DNA from: Symsagittifera roscoffensis | Taxonomy: Eukaryota; Xenacoelomorpha; Acoela; Convolutidae | Direction: 5' to 3' | Assembly (NCBI RefSeq): GCF_963678635.1 | Contig: NC_087064.1 | Location: 61,559,548-61,623,547 of the forward strand | DNA length: 64,000 nucleotides | Shown here: piece after piece, positions 21,705 through 33,013 of the stretch | How the letters are laid out: each line of letters begins with the position of its first letter | Numbering within the stretch: the stretch's first letter is position 1 | The notes under the pieces: generated by a model | What the model was told of the DNA's origin: nothing | Databases searched by the model: none | The model's input: the letters and a program-made list of their open reading frames with translations, nothing else | Translations under genes and position numbers: made by a program

Positions 21705-23078
21705 GACTCTGATGATGTCATTGTTTTTGTAGCAGTGGAATGTATTCGAATATTTGGCGAGTTTGTGGAGCTAGATGTTGACGATGTAGTAGGTGGCGAC
21801 GTGCTGCTAGTTGTTGAGCTTGTTGTTGAAGATGTCGTTGGAGATGATGTACTGCTTGTTGTGGAGCTAGTTGTTGACGATGTAGTAGGTGAGGACGTGC
21901 TGCTAGTTGTTGAGCTTGTTGTTGAAGATTTCGTTGGAGATGATGTACTGCTTGTTGTGGAGCTAGTTGTTGACGATGTAGTAGGTGACGACGTGCTGCT
22001 AGTTGTTGAGCTTGTTGTTGAAGATGTCGTTGGAGATGATGTACTGCTTGTTGTGGAGCTAGTTGTTGACGATGTAGTAGGTGACGACGTGCTGCTAGTT
22101 GTTGAGCTTGTTGTTGAAGATTTCGTTGGAGATGATGTACTGCTTGTTGTGGAGCTAGTAGTTGACGATGTAGTAGGTGAGGACGTGCTGCTAGTTGTTG
22201 AGCTTGTTGTTGAAGATGTCGTTGAAGATGATGTACTGCTTGTTGTTGACGATGTAGTAGGTGACGACGTGCTGCTAGTTGTTGAGCTTGTTGTTGAAGA
22301 TGTCGATGGAGATGATGTACTGCTTGTTGTGGAGCTAGTAGTTGACGATGTAGTAGGTGAGGACGTGCTGCTAGTTGTTGAGCTTGTTGTTGAAGATATC
22401 GTTGAAGATGATGTACTGCTTGTTGTGGAGCTAATTGTTGACGATGTAGTAGGCGAGGACGTGCTGCTAGTTGTTGAGCTTGTTGTTGAAGATGTCGTTG
22501 GAGATGATGTACTGCTTGTTGTGGAGCTAGTTGTTGACGATGTAGTAGGTGACGACGTGCTGCTAGTTGTTGAGCTTGTTGTTGAAGATGTCGTTGGAGA
22601 TGATGTACTGCTTGTTGTGGAGCTAGTTGTTGACGATGTAGTAGGTGACGACGTGCTGCTAATTGTTGAGCTTGTTGTTGAAGATTTCGTTGGAGATGAT
22701 GTACTGCTTGTTGTGGAGCTAGTAGTTGACGATGTAGTAGGTGAGGACGTGCTGCTAGTTGTTGAGCTTGTTGTTGAAGATGTCGTTGAAGATGATGTAC
22801 TGCTTGTTGTTGACGATGTAGTAGGTGACGACGTGCTGCTAGTTGTTGAGCTTGTTGTTGAAGATGTCGATGGAGATGATGTACTGCTTGTTGTGGAGCT
22901 AGTAGTTGACGATGTAGTAGGTGACGACGTGCTGCTAGTTGTTGAGCTTGTTGTTGAAGATGTCGTTGGAGATGATGTACTGCTTGTTGTGGAGTTAGTT
23001 GTTGATGATGTAGTAGGTGACGACGTGCTGCTAGTTGTTGAGCTTGTTGTTGAAGATGTCGTTGGAGATGATGTACTG
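21705..23078 (-). CDS. Mucin-repeat exon, first in the array, 5' end abutting retroelement
   Basis: The exon is open from about 23078 to the GTTAGT donor at 21704. The usual 5' block (acceptor plus S-S-L-P-N-S-P) is missing: the repeat stops at about 23081 and retroelement sequence begins at once. Because each AGC/AGT serine codon supplies an AG in phase 2, acceptors at 23079/23076 would still join the upstream exon in frame. Confidence 0.58.
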
Positions 23079-23081
23079 CTT

Positions 23082-25520
23082 GACAACATCACCATGATTA
23101 GAATGTAATTATGCAGTAAAAACTGACCTTGATAATGCACAATTAAAAAATTTACATTATTTTGCACTATGTCTAGATTGCCAAAATGATCATTACGAAG
23201 AAGACTTGTTAGGAAACTCTACATTCAAACCGATACCATATCCATCTTGGATCAAGAACAATACACAAGAAAAACCACTTAAACAAAAAGTGTACAGCAC
23301 AGACCTATTTCCATTAGAAGAAAAGAAAACATAACTGATAAAATAAATTTATCAGGACCTCCAGATTTACACTCAATATACACAATAAATCAAGTTTTTA
23401 ATCTACGTGACCCTCTAGATAATACACCTCTTTCAAAAAAAGAAATTGAAAATATTTTTCTACCAGCCACAGAAAAAATGACACTGGAACTACTACAGAA
23501 ATATCAAAACTTTGACTCAGTCATCAGACAACTTAAGTACTGGCTTAAATTCAAAACAAAACCCGTAAATGCAGATATCTTAGATACTTCAGAAAATTTG
23601 ATAACACATCCATAAATGAGAACACCCATATTAGAACACCAAAGATCTGAATCAAAAGTATCCTAAATTTTATCCAAATTTTTCAATTTCCAATTGCACC
23701 AATTTGGATTAAAGTATTATCTAACGATTCCATAACATGTCAATTAAATAAACCGTATCCACATCATAAACAAATAGCACAAAAACAAGACTTTAGAGGA
23801 CAAAACTTATTTTTCAACCACAGAATTTCCTTTGATACAAAAGGACCGATATAACCCTCCTCAGAAGGAAACTCATATATAATGGCTATTGTTGATGCAT
23901 TTACACACTATGTAGCACTCAACGCTGTACCTCCTTGTAATGCCCATTATGCATATAGAACACTCTGCAAACACTGGATAGCAAAATTTTGTTTAACCAG
24001 AAAGCCTTGTCACAGATAATGGCACTGAATTCATAAACAATGAAATCATCACATTATGCCATCTTTATAACATTAAACATAAAGCCCGAGCGTCTCACGC
24101 GCCCCGAACGTCTTACCCCTTGGACTAATGACTAGGTCAAAAGGTATGAACCGTTCACTTCAAGATTACATCAGATGTATCATAAATGGAAACGATACAA
24201 AATATACCAAATGGTCAACAGACGTGAAATTATTCCCCTTAGCTTATAACTCCCAGATAACAACAACTCTAGGATTATCTCCTTAATAAATGTTATTCAA
24301 ACAAAACCACGGAAACCAATAATGTTCACAGCAAATTGCTCAAAAAACGCACAAGGTCATTGCCAACCTACTAAAAAATCATCTTGTTAAAACTTACCGT
24401 GACACACGCACGATGAAGATCATTTTCATCACACGCAAACCTTAATTTTAGCATTCGGCACACATACGGAACGTATTCTAAATAAAGATAAAAAACACCA
24501 TGAAATAAAGATAAAAAACTATTACAAAGACAAAATTTTCAATCCCAATTTAATTCACGATTCTCAACATTTACAAACTTAAAACTCAAAACATATGTCT
24601 TAATGCAGAGTTGTGTAACATAAAAAAGAATATCTAAAAAATTGCAACAAATCCGAAAAGGACCATCTTAGATTTTTGACAAACCCACTGATATAACATA
24701 CAATCTTTTTGATTCAAATAAAAAACAGTAGTTCAACACCGAAACATTCTTTTACCTTATTCCCCAGAAGTACACGCTCTTCGCGAACTAACACAGTTTT
24801 ACTCCTTTACTGGACTAAAGGGTGTCCGCGACAACTCAGATGATAATCATCAACAAAATCAAGATAGAAATTGTTCAACTCAATTAATAGAATCAAAAAA
24901 ATAAAGAAACTAAAAATACCCAACCAAAATCTCAAGAAATCAGAAATAAACAAATACCTCAAAAACTAAGTAAAAATCAAAAATTAAGAAGAAAAATTTT
25001 ACAACAAGAAACAAACGAAAAATCTCAACAACAACAAACATCACGACTCCAAATTCAACCACGGCATAATTACAAATTTTTCGTCCCACAATCTAAAATA
25101 TAAAAGAAAGTTGAACTTCAGAAACACCTTTCCAATTATTTAATCATTTTAAACGTTTTACATATAGCAAAGTTTTCTTCTTTTTTTCATCTTTCATGCT
25201 AACACTCTAAAATAACTAGTTCAATTTCAGCCAATCAGAATCTATTTATACCTCAAGCCATTCTGACAAAAGTTCATTAGCCGACACATAGCTCACTTCA
25301 AACGCATATGAAACTATAACTTACAGACCTCCAGGTCAAAATTAAGCAAAACGCTTATATATGACAAGTGTAAAAAATCTAAATGTAACAACCCTCTTCT
25401 ATCAACCAGTAAAAAAATTAAAAATATTGTCTCAACTTACACTCCACATTTCCCCCAAGGAAAAGTTTTTAAAAAGACTAATGAAAAATTACCACATGAT
25501 CCTTTAGCCTAAAGAAGATA
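23082..25520 (+). mobile_element. Ty3/gypsy-like retroelement fragment (copy A), 5' truncated
   Basis: The fragment starts inside the RNase H-integrase linker: its translation KTDLDNAQ...LDCQNDHYEEDLLGNSTF matches the minus-strand copies near 41.2 and 44.4 kb. It continues through integrase and a downstream A-rich tract, ending in sequence homologous to 39.0-39.2 kb (CCTCCAGGTC and the AACTAGTTCAATTTCA region). No LTR is recognisable. The left edge touches the mucin array and the right edge touches an inverted copy of a dispersed TIR repeat. Confidence 0.75.
23106..24400 (+). pseudogene. Retroelement integrase (copy A), many stops
   Basis: Broken rve-type integrase. Segments seen: ISFDTKGPI with the first catalytic Asp, then NSYIMAIVDAFTHYVALNAV (about 23870-23935), then DNGTEFINNEI (about 24018-24050) with the second Asp, then IRCIINGNDT near 24170. 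Several stops and frame changes interrupt it. This is the DDE integrase that would insert the cDNA, and it is non-functional here. Confidence 0.72.
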
Positions 25521-25537
25521 TAACTCCTGAATACCTC

Positions 25538-25848
25538 CCTAGATTTCGGACCTAGTAACACAGCAATTATGGCAAATAAGCTTCCTTCAAACAATTTGAA
25601 ACGATTTCTAAGACGGACTAAATCTACGTTTAATATATCGCGCGTTAATTGTCCAAAATGGCAATCTTTAAACCTCCATAACTTTCCGAAAAATGATCAC
25701 AGGCAAAATTTTGTTTCAAATACTATTTGAATCATGAAAAAAAAAAATCCGTCAAAAAAGGCTAGGTAAAAAGTCGAAATTTGTCTGAAGAAAAAACCCA
25801 CCCCGAGCACAAATACCCTGTTATTTTCGTTACGAAAGTCGCAACAAA
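25538..25848 (-). repeat. Dispersed TIR repeat, truncated inverted copy
   Basis: The reverse complement aligns with 27302-27620 and 58072-58420, sharing the TTTGTGCTCGGGGTGGG and AAGCTTATTTG segments. It is cut off at its inner end beside copy A of the retroelement. Seen directly; a MITE-like element is inferred. Confidence 0.7.
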
Positions 25849-26143
25849 AACTCAATTCATAAAAACGAAATATTTTGGTGATAGCGGTCAGCTGCTAAAA
25901 ACAAGTCTCCTTAACAGTTACCCCCTTTCAAGAAAGTAGAATAAGTTAGTTGAATTATCCAGCAAAACTCGAAATATAAATAACGGGTGGCAATTATTTA
26001 AGCAGATACCAGAGGGTTTAGTAGATTTAAAAATAACCATTCCAACGATAACGAGTTTCATCCATTTAATCTCATTATTTGTTCGTTTGCGCAAACTATA
26101 CTACGAAATAAATGATTAGGGACTGCGGATCAAGTTAACATAC

Positions 26144-26150
26144 CCCCCCT

Positions 26151-26193
<43 letters not shown>
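26144..26193 (+). repeat. Poly-C tract
   Basis: A C homopolymer of about 40 bases, preceded by a shorter C run interrupted by a single TA. Length is likely to be polymorphic or error-prone in assembly. Confidence 0.95.
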
Positions 26194-26490
26194 AGATAGA
26201 CCAAGTTAAGATCTTCGACTTCATCATTTAATTCACATTAAATTTGCTAAGCGCTGCTTGTAAAATGCTTGATTCTGATTGGCTGAAAAATCCTAATTTA
26301 GAACCAAATTAACATCCTCCCCCAGTCTTCCACCTTTGCTTCCAATGCGTGAGAAAAATAAAATCGTGCGCGAAATTTTTATGGCTCGAAGTAATTAGTA
26401 ATGTACTGTAATTAGCTAGATCTTTTGAGCAAGAAAAGCTTAACAATAACTAAAAACAAAGTAATTTTGAGAAAACTATATGGTCCAAAA

Positions 26491-26706
26491 AATAAATTTG
26501 TTACCGGATGGCCGAAAAAAGAATTCGTTCCCGGATAGCCGAAAAATAAATTCGTTCCAGGATAGCCGAAAGTTTGGATCTATCTAACAATGGTGGCGTG
26601 TCACCAAGCCGAATACCCGGATAGCCGAAAAATAAATTCGTTCCCAGATAGCCGAAAAATAAATTCGTTCCCGCATAGCCGAATTTTTTATCCCCCGGAT
26701 GGCCGT
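26491..26706. repeat. Tandem ~30-bp repeat
   Basis: Repeated motif AATTCGTTCCCGGATAGCCG followed by AAAAATA occurs about six times, interrupted once near 26570-26615 by unrelated sequence. On the minus strand it yields an open Phe/Gly/Tyr-rich reading, which I take as incidental. Confidence 0.85.
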
Positions 26707-27301
26707 TGAGGATCAACCGTACAATTCTCCCCCAAAATCGATTCCCCCTACTTACGCCGCAATGAGTCCCATTCTTCTTCTGGATCTCTTTAACTATATC
26801 CCCCCTTTTGAAAAAAGAGGGGAGATTTGTTACTAGGTATAAAATTATCATATGCTTAACCGTCGATTTATTTCTTTTTAGGGGGATATTTGCTGCTAGG
26901 TACCCGAGGGAGGACACACTACCTCACTCCCCTCCTCCACCTCCTCACATACCTACAAGAGGTAATTTTGGAGGGGGTGGGGGATTGGGGGAGACTAAAT
27001 GAAGGTGAGGCGGGGTAGTATGAGATCAGTTGCCTATGTAAAAAATTTGTTAAAAACAGCATTTCACTTTTTCATTACTGTAACCATTCGCTTTTTCTGC
27101 CGTTTGCTTTCACTATGAGGCGAAAGATTGGTATTCTTAATTGAATCATACCCCACATAGTAAAACATTCTGACCAAAAAGAAAAAACATTCCAAAACTC
27201 AACAAAACTCGTAAACAATTTTAGGATATCTTTAACAATACCCATATTAGAGAACCCCTACTCCTACAAAGAACACAAAAAACTAATTCTAGTAAAATTA
27301 T

Positions 27302-27768
27302 TGTTCCGACTTCCGATACGATAGTAACGGAATATTTGTGCTCGGGTGGGTTTTTTTTCTTCAGACAAATTTCGACTTTTTAACTAGCCAATTTTGACGA
27401 ATTTCTCTTAGATCATTCGAAAAGGTATTGTTGCCCTGAGTTTAAATTTGAAAAGATATTTCACCTGTGACTATTTTTGGTAAAGTTATGGGGGTTTAAA
27501 GATTGCCATTTTGGCCAATTTGGCCAAAAGTCATACGCGCGATATATTAGAAAGAAATCGTTTCAAATTGGTTGAAAGAAGCTTATTTGTCATAATTGAT
27601 TTGTTACAAGGAGCGAAATATATCTTTTTGTACTTTATATGGCGTGTGGGGGGATGTTTTTTGTAAAAAAAAAGTTCAAATTTTAGAAGAAAAAAAATTT
27701 CATTTTAATTTATTACTTTAATTTTTTTGTTAATACTGCTCCATAAACCTCAAAAGGCAGTCGGAACA
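27302..27768 (+). mobile_element. Non-autonomous TIR (MITE-like) element
   Basis: Bounded by perfect 10-bp inverted ends TGTTCCGACT (27302-27311) and AGTCGGAACA (27759-27768). A near full-length second copy is at about 58072-58578 and an inverted partial copy at 25538-25848. No coding capacity. Both full copies are followed by a similar GGGCTTCGCC-containing 30-bp stretch, so the true end may lie slightly further right. Confidence 0.65.
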
Positions 27769-29066
27769 TTAAGGGCTTCGCCCTGATACGAGCAGTCTTG
27801 TTCGAATTGTGCTCTTTTTAACGAAGTTGCCCCTCCCTTTTGCATCTTGATAAAAGTTAACAAGATCTAAAGTTCCTTGGAAAAATTTGACTCTTGAATG
27901 TAAAATATTTTCAGAATCCGAAGCCTAGTACTTTTGAATATTTAGATATACTGAGGCTAGAAAAAAAACTATTAGGACTTACATTCAACATTGAGCTAAC
28001 AAAATTGTATGAACCTATTCCACAACGATAAAATGTTTGACTGTATAGAATTTAAAAAATACTCTAAGAGCGGCAAAACTGAGCGCGACGCATCTGATGC
28101 AGTCAAACTAAGCTCAGCTTAAGACTATAATTGAAACACAAGCTAATCAGCGCTTCTCAAACATCAGCGAGAAAACGGCAAAAATGCAGCTCTATGAAGT
28201 GAGATAAGAAAAAAAGAGGCGAAACTAAGCTTTAAGAATTGAAACATTTGCTACAACCAAAAAAACTCAGAAACCCATGTCCTCGCATCTGCAAGACAGG
28301 CCCTTGACAATATACTAGCATATGCTAACAAATCCTAAACTCGATTCAACAAAAGTGACACCAAATACAAACAGACACAAATTTGAATGTATTAATTTGG
28401 AATGTAAAAACTAAAGGCATCAACAAAAATTTTGAACGGAATGAAATGGAAAGCATAAATCTAATTTATGTCTGAACTTTGCATGCTTAAATTGAGTTTT
28501 AGAAATTGAGTTTTTTTATTGCACTGTTGTTTGAAACAAACAGCTTTTTTACATTCGTTTGATGAGTTAAATTTGCATCAACTTAATATTAACCTAGTTT
28601 CAAAGCACATGTTATCAAAAAGCGGTGAGCTTGTCACAGAAAATGGTACCAATATTTGCGTCTTAAATTGGAGGAAACAACAATCGTACTATTTTGCTCA
28701 CAAACGAAATCAGGGGTATTTTTCTATATATCAAAACAAATGACCCATATCAAACAAAAACTGTTAAAACGTACTCAAACTTTGTAGGCATGGGTGTTAA
28801 ATTGCGACTACAGCCCTTGTCAACTTGAAGTGATTTGCACGAAAGCAAAACGAAAACAAACTGATCACTATGTTTTTAAACAAAATCTGAAAACAACTAT
28901 TTTGTAAAAGCTTTATGTTCATTCCATATTACAGCAGCAGATAGATAAGCTTTTAGCCGCAAAACTAGAAACTCTCGCAATTTGATGACCAAACTACTCA
29001 ATACATTTTTTTAGCTGTGGACAGTTCTAACGAAAACGTTTGTGTATAACTCAAAGAATTACTAAC
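27769..29066. other. Intron sequence, no gene seen
   Basis: AT-rich sequence downstream of the mucin exon on the minus strand. Only short open frames are present (for example 28519-28743), with no recognisable domain or splice support. Confidence 0.4.
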
Positions 29067-29646
29067 GATTCAGTAGGGCTTCCAGTCTTTGATATGGTCT
29101 TACATCGTTTTTCAGGAGTGGTCATGCTAGTTGTTGAGCTTGTTGTTGAAGATGTCGTTGGATATGATGTACTGCTTGTTGTGGAGCTAGTTGTTGACGA
29201 TGTAGTAGGTGACGACGTGCTGCTAGTTGTTGAGCTTGTTGTTGAAGATGTCGTTGGAGATGATGCACTGCTTGTCGTGGAGCTAGTTGTTGACGATGTA
29301 GTAGGTGAAGACGTACTGCTAGTTGTTGAGCTTGTTGATGAAGATGTCGTTGGAGATGATGTACTGCTTGTTGTGGAGCTAGTTGTTGACGATGGAGTAG
29401 GGGACGACGTGCTGCTAGTTGTGGAGCTAATTGTTGACGATGTAGTTGGTGACGACGTGCTGCTAGTTATTGAGCTTGTTGTTGAGGTTGCCGTTGGAGA
29501 TGATGTACTGCTTGTTGTGGAGCTAGTTGCCGAAGAAGTTGTAGGTGACGATATGCTGCTAAATGTTGAGGTTGTCGTTGAATTTTCTAGTGATTTTGTC
29601 GACGATGAAGGTTTTCTTCGTCTTGTCTGCCCTTTGACTGTCTCAG
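29067..29646 (-). CDS. First mucin exon, with basic linker then Ser/Thr/Pro repeats
   Basis: The acceptor is AACGTTTCAG and the exon begins CT GAG ACA, which completes the phase-1 A of the preceding exon (giving Thr). It reads a basic linker (ETVKGQTRRRKPSSS), then diverged repeats of the array type with more replacements (Ile, Ala, Phe), then SMTTPEKRCKTISKTGSPTE and Ser, ending at GAATC|GTTAGT, phase 2. That donor and phase match the GAGTC|GTTAGT donor of all array exons, marking this as a relative or ancestor of the array exon. A nearer GTAAGA donor at 29103 exists but would give phase 1 and would not fit the array. The lower homogeneity suggests an older repeat tract. Confidence 0.72.
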
Positions 29647-30965
29647 CTGAAACGTTTTAATTCAATCGAGCCGCAAGCTTCTTTCACCAAAAGATAAATC
29701 AAAGAAAAAAGAAGAAGTATGCCCCAAACAAGACCCCCTGCAGAGTATCTAAAGTTATTTGTTTCGGGAGCTCTTCGTAAACCATTGATTGTTTCAAAAA
29801 AGTACGTTTAATATACAATGAAACACTTTAGACTAAAAAATTATATGTTTGAGATGTTTTCAGGGTGCATATAGTTTTTGGGCCCATTTCGAAACAACCC
29901 TGTCATCCGGCATGGATTGACAAACGTAGATATATAGTATTTAACTAACTATAATGAGTAAACCTTTTTGTTTGGTCGGTTGATCTTGTAAAGACGTTAA
30001 ACCAGAGAACACCGTGAGCAAAAGATCAGACGTCAATAAATGGTTTAATCAATCAGTAGTTTTTATCTCGCTTATGTATGACACCTCGTTTATCAATCCG
30101 TTTAGATTCAGTAACAGACAGAATCATACACCGCGGTATGACCTGGCGCAGTCAGCAGTATATTCGAAAAACCCGATAATTATTAATTCATTTTGGGAGA
30201 AAGCGTCAGCTGAAACACCATTAAAGTGGTCTATATGGGCAGCAATACATGAAATAGCGGTGTTCGCGAAAGATATGAAGTCGAAATAACTGATGAAACG
30301 GAGGCACAGAAGAAAAATCTCAATGTAAGGAACCAAAAAAAAGCGAGTCGCTTGGGACTATCGCGTCCAAAAAACCAGAGAAAAGGGAGTCCTGTGTAAC
30401 TCGTTTCCTTGGGACGAGGTTGATGCAAAACAGTGCCACGTTCAACAAAAGAGGCCAAGCCTCGACTTGCACAGCGTTTCTACAAAAGAGCTCATGAAAA
30501 TCTTAGAGGGTATCATAGCGTTCGAACGATACATTTTTATGTGTAGAAAACTAAAAAAATGAAAGCCTAGAACAATTCCACGAGGAACTGGTCGAATTGG
30601 CGGAGCTTGTGTTTGAGACTTCGTTTATCAATCTGTTTGGATTCAGTAACAGACACGATCATACACCGCGGTATGCCAAACCCCATTTATAGAATGTATC
30701 TTCAAATATGCTTTAAAATGAACAAAAACAATCCGATACATTATGGGCACATTGTTTTTTCTTCTTGATTGCTCATTTATATTTAATTACCATCTATATC
30801 ATCTTACATTTATCTATATTTAATTTGCTATAGCGTGTAATTTTTATGCCAAATTACACTATAGCAGTGTATATACACTATATACACTACTTTTTCAACA
30901 CCATAGTGTAATAAAGTAAAACCAAACGAGGAGACCTAATGTGAAGAGCAACAGTTAATACTAAC
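29647..30965. other. Intron with a 55-bp direct repeat
   Basis: Sequence between two exons of the minus-strand gene. A 55-bp segment beginning TCGTTTATCAATC and ending CCGCGGTATG occurs at 30086-30140 and again at 30621-30675 with a few mismatches. The open frame at 30014-30289 overlaps the first copy and shows no recognisable domain. Confidence 0.55.
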
Positions 30966-31254
30966 TTGCACTTGAACTCGAAGTAGGTCTGAAGGTTGTT
31001 TCGATTTTTTCGGATGTATAATTGCAATGCTCGTACAGGTCACTTCGGTTACCCACAAAGGGAGGTTCGTCTGACCCGTCCCCGCAATCATCATGGCCGT
31101 CGCAGATCTGCCCTACCTCGATACACACTCCGAATTTGCTGATCATGACGTTGTTCTCAAGGTCACCACACACAACACTGCCCTCGTCGCAGAACGTGCA
31201 ATTGGCCTCATCTGAGTGGTCGTCATCGCCGCAGTCCATTTCACCGTCGCAAAC
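30966..31254 (-). CDS. Exon: end of LDLa 3, LDLa 4, start of Ser-rich linker
   Basis: The acceptor is GATACACAG and the exon starts [19 protein letters not shown], the calcium-binding half of an LDLa module whose first half is on the exon 20 kb upstream. A second LDLa follows (CDEGSVVC ... [20 protein letters not shown] ... HC), then [15 protein letters not shown]. The acidic Asp/Glu positions that bind calcium in LDLa are present in both. The donor is GTTAGT after phase 1. Phase 0 in and phase 1 out both agree with the neighbouring exons. Confidence 0.85.
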
Positions 31255-33013
31255 CTGTGTATCGTAATTAATGAAATGATATAATTCTTGAGGATATCCA
31301 CAAAGAGCACATGTTTAAGCTTAAGCAAGTAGCAAAGAGAGTTAAGTATATAATGGTTTAAGTGAATAATTTCAAATAGGGAGAAAATTTAAAAAGCGAA
31401 ATGAAATTTTTTAAAAATGTTACATTTTGTTTCAAGGTTTGATGTTCTTTTTAGATTGAACCTGGTAAAAAACTTCAAAACGAGAGTTAATTAAAACTAA
31501 ATTAAAGTAAAAGTGAAAGAAAGGACATCCGGTTACTGTGCAAGCAACACAGAATGTTCGGACCATAGTCTATAAAAACGTTTTCATTTTATGAGAGTCA
31601 GTTTTTTCTGCGTTCGGGGAGATCGTATCAAGATTTCTGATCGGTTGTAATGATCCAGCCGTGTTCGGGTGTATCATGAAGTTTGACTTTCGTGTGAAGT
31701 GCCTAGTGACTTGGATCTGTACGTATACTCAACATCGAGATGGCCATTGGTCTGTTTTAATGGGTTTTCTTTGCTGCGATATCAAGTCGTACTTTAAATC
31801 CTTTGAGTGTAGTGACTGTAGGCAGCAAATCGGGTGTATTTGACACTCCGTAGTTGGAGTGTGATTGGGTTGTCAACAGTGCTGCTCGTCTTTGAGCTGT
31901 ATGAAATCTATATACTGCATTGTATTATATACATATACAGATCTTTGTTAATTTTGTTTATAGGAATGATCTTGTGTTAATAGATATCGCAAAAGCGTTT
32001 TTTGTTTTAGTTCGGTTACTTTTAAAAATTGCTCACCCTGGAGCCACTTTTATCAAAAATTGACGGAGTGCTGTAGTGCATGGTGTAGGCATGTACTTCG
32101 AGCGGTGTCGTTCTGGTGGGTTAGGCCTGAAGTGGGGTATAATTTCATGCTCTCTTTTTTGTAGGGTCCATTTTATGTTCAACCTTTTGTGCCTATTTTT
32201 TTACTGGTTTTTTCCTTTTTTAGTTTGGTTGTGTACTTTTCTCAAAAATCAAATCGTTTGGTTTGGGTTTGACTTTCGACTTTTTTGTAATTTATTTGTT
32301 TGTGGTTAGACTTGAAAGTAGTCTTCAAAAGAATAAATTATCCAGTTTCAAGCTGGTTTTAATCCCGTTTGGGTACCGTGGGTTTTATTTTCTTAGTCAT
32401 GCTGTTGGGCTGTGGTTTGTGATGTTTAGTAAGCTGCGTTGGTTAATTTGGATTTTTATATAATTCCTTTCCAACCGGGTTAAAGGAAAGTTTGAAACGT
32501 AGTACAATATGTTAGAGTTGTTATCAGTGAAAGTTAAAATTTGAATTTATTAGTTTAAGCAATTTTCGTGGGCAAGCTGTGCAATTGTGGATAGAATTGT
32601 GGGCAAGTAAATGATTTTAAAATTATAAAGAAGCGTCTTTGAAATGGTTAGTACTGCTTTGACTTTTATTTGCAGCTTTTAGAAAATTACTACTATTAAA
32701 ATATTAATTTTACGGCTTTTGGGGAGTTGAAATTATGAATTTATTCGCTTTGTAGGAATATTTACTGCGTATGTGAAAACACAACAATTTATATATCAAT
32801 TTACTGCTGTTTGGGGGTTAATTTTTCAGCTTTATTTTTTGCAATTTGTTAATATAAAATTATGATTCCAGAAAAAAGTTTTCAGTTATTTATTTCGATT
32901 TTTTTTTTGCAGATGATTATGCTGTGAAGTCTAGAGAAAAAGGTAAAACATTTATTTGGAATGGTTATTGTTTGTTCGAATTCGTTGGTATAATTTATTG
33001 AATTCGTATTACC
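31255..33013. other. Intron sequence, no gene seen
   Basis: Left part of a 20.1-kb intron. It holds one copy of a dispersed motif (CCGGTTACTGTGCAAG, 31529-31570) also found at 57700-57745 and, inverted, at 60766-60800. Open frames at 31661, 32076 and 32263 show no known domain. Confidence 0.45.

Larger units (their letters stand above)
6615..23081. repeat. 16.5-kb minisatellite, 48-bp monomers alternating as 96-bp dimers
   Basis: Two diverged 48-bp monomers alternate. On the + strand, A begins GTTGACGATGTAGTAGGT and B begins GTTGAAGATGTCGTTGGA. A recurrent short B lacks 12 bp (GTGGAGCTAGTT), giving 36 bp; one instance near 8495 lacks 15 bp. Every length change I saw is a multiple of three. 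By length there are roughly 300 monomer equivalents, interrupted by nine blocks of about 150 bp that each contain an intron. On the minus strand the unit reads as a Ser/Thr/Pro repeat of 16 residues (SSTTSSTTSSTSSPTT type). Copy number is unreliable because of the adjoining gap and the difficulty of assembling such arrays. Confidence 0.97.

Noticed and set aside
6615-23081. CRISPR-like appearance of regular repeats
   Set aside because: The repeats are contiguous, with no unique spacers, in a eukaryotic gene.
26501-26917. 138-codon minus-strand ORF with Phe-Gly-Tyr repeats
   Set aside because: It arises from the ~30-bp tandem repeat plus unrelated intron sequence; no start or splice context.
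29098-29104. GTAAGA donor inside the first mucin exon
   Set aside because: A stronger consensus, but it leaves phase 1, while the GTTAGT donor at 29066 leaves phase 2 and matches the array exons. Kept only as an alternative.
30014-30458. Short ORFs on both strands between exons
   Set aside because: No recognisable domain, and they overlap a direct repeat in an intron.
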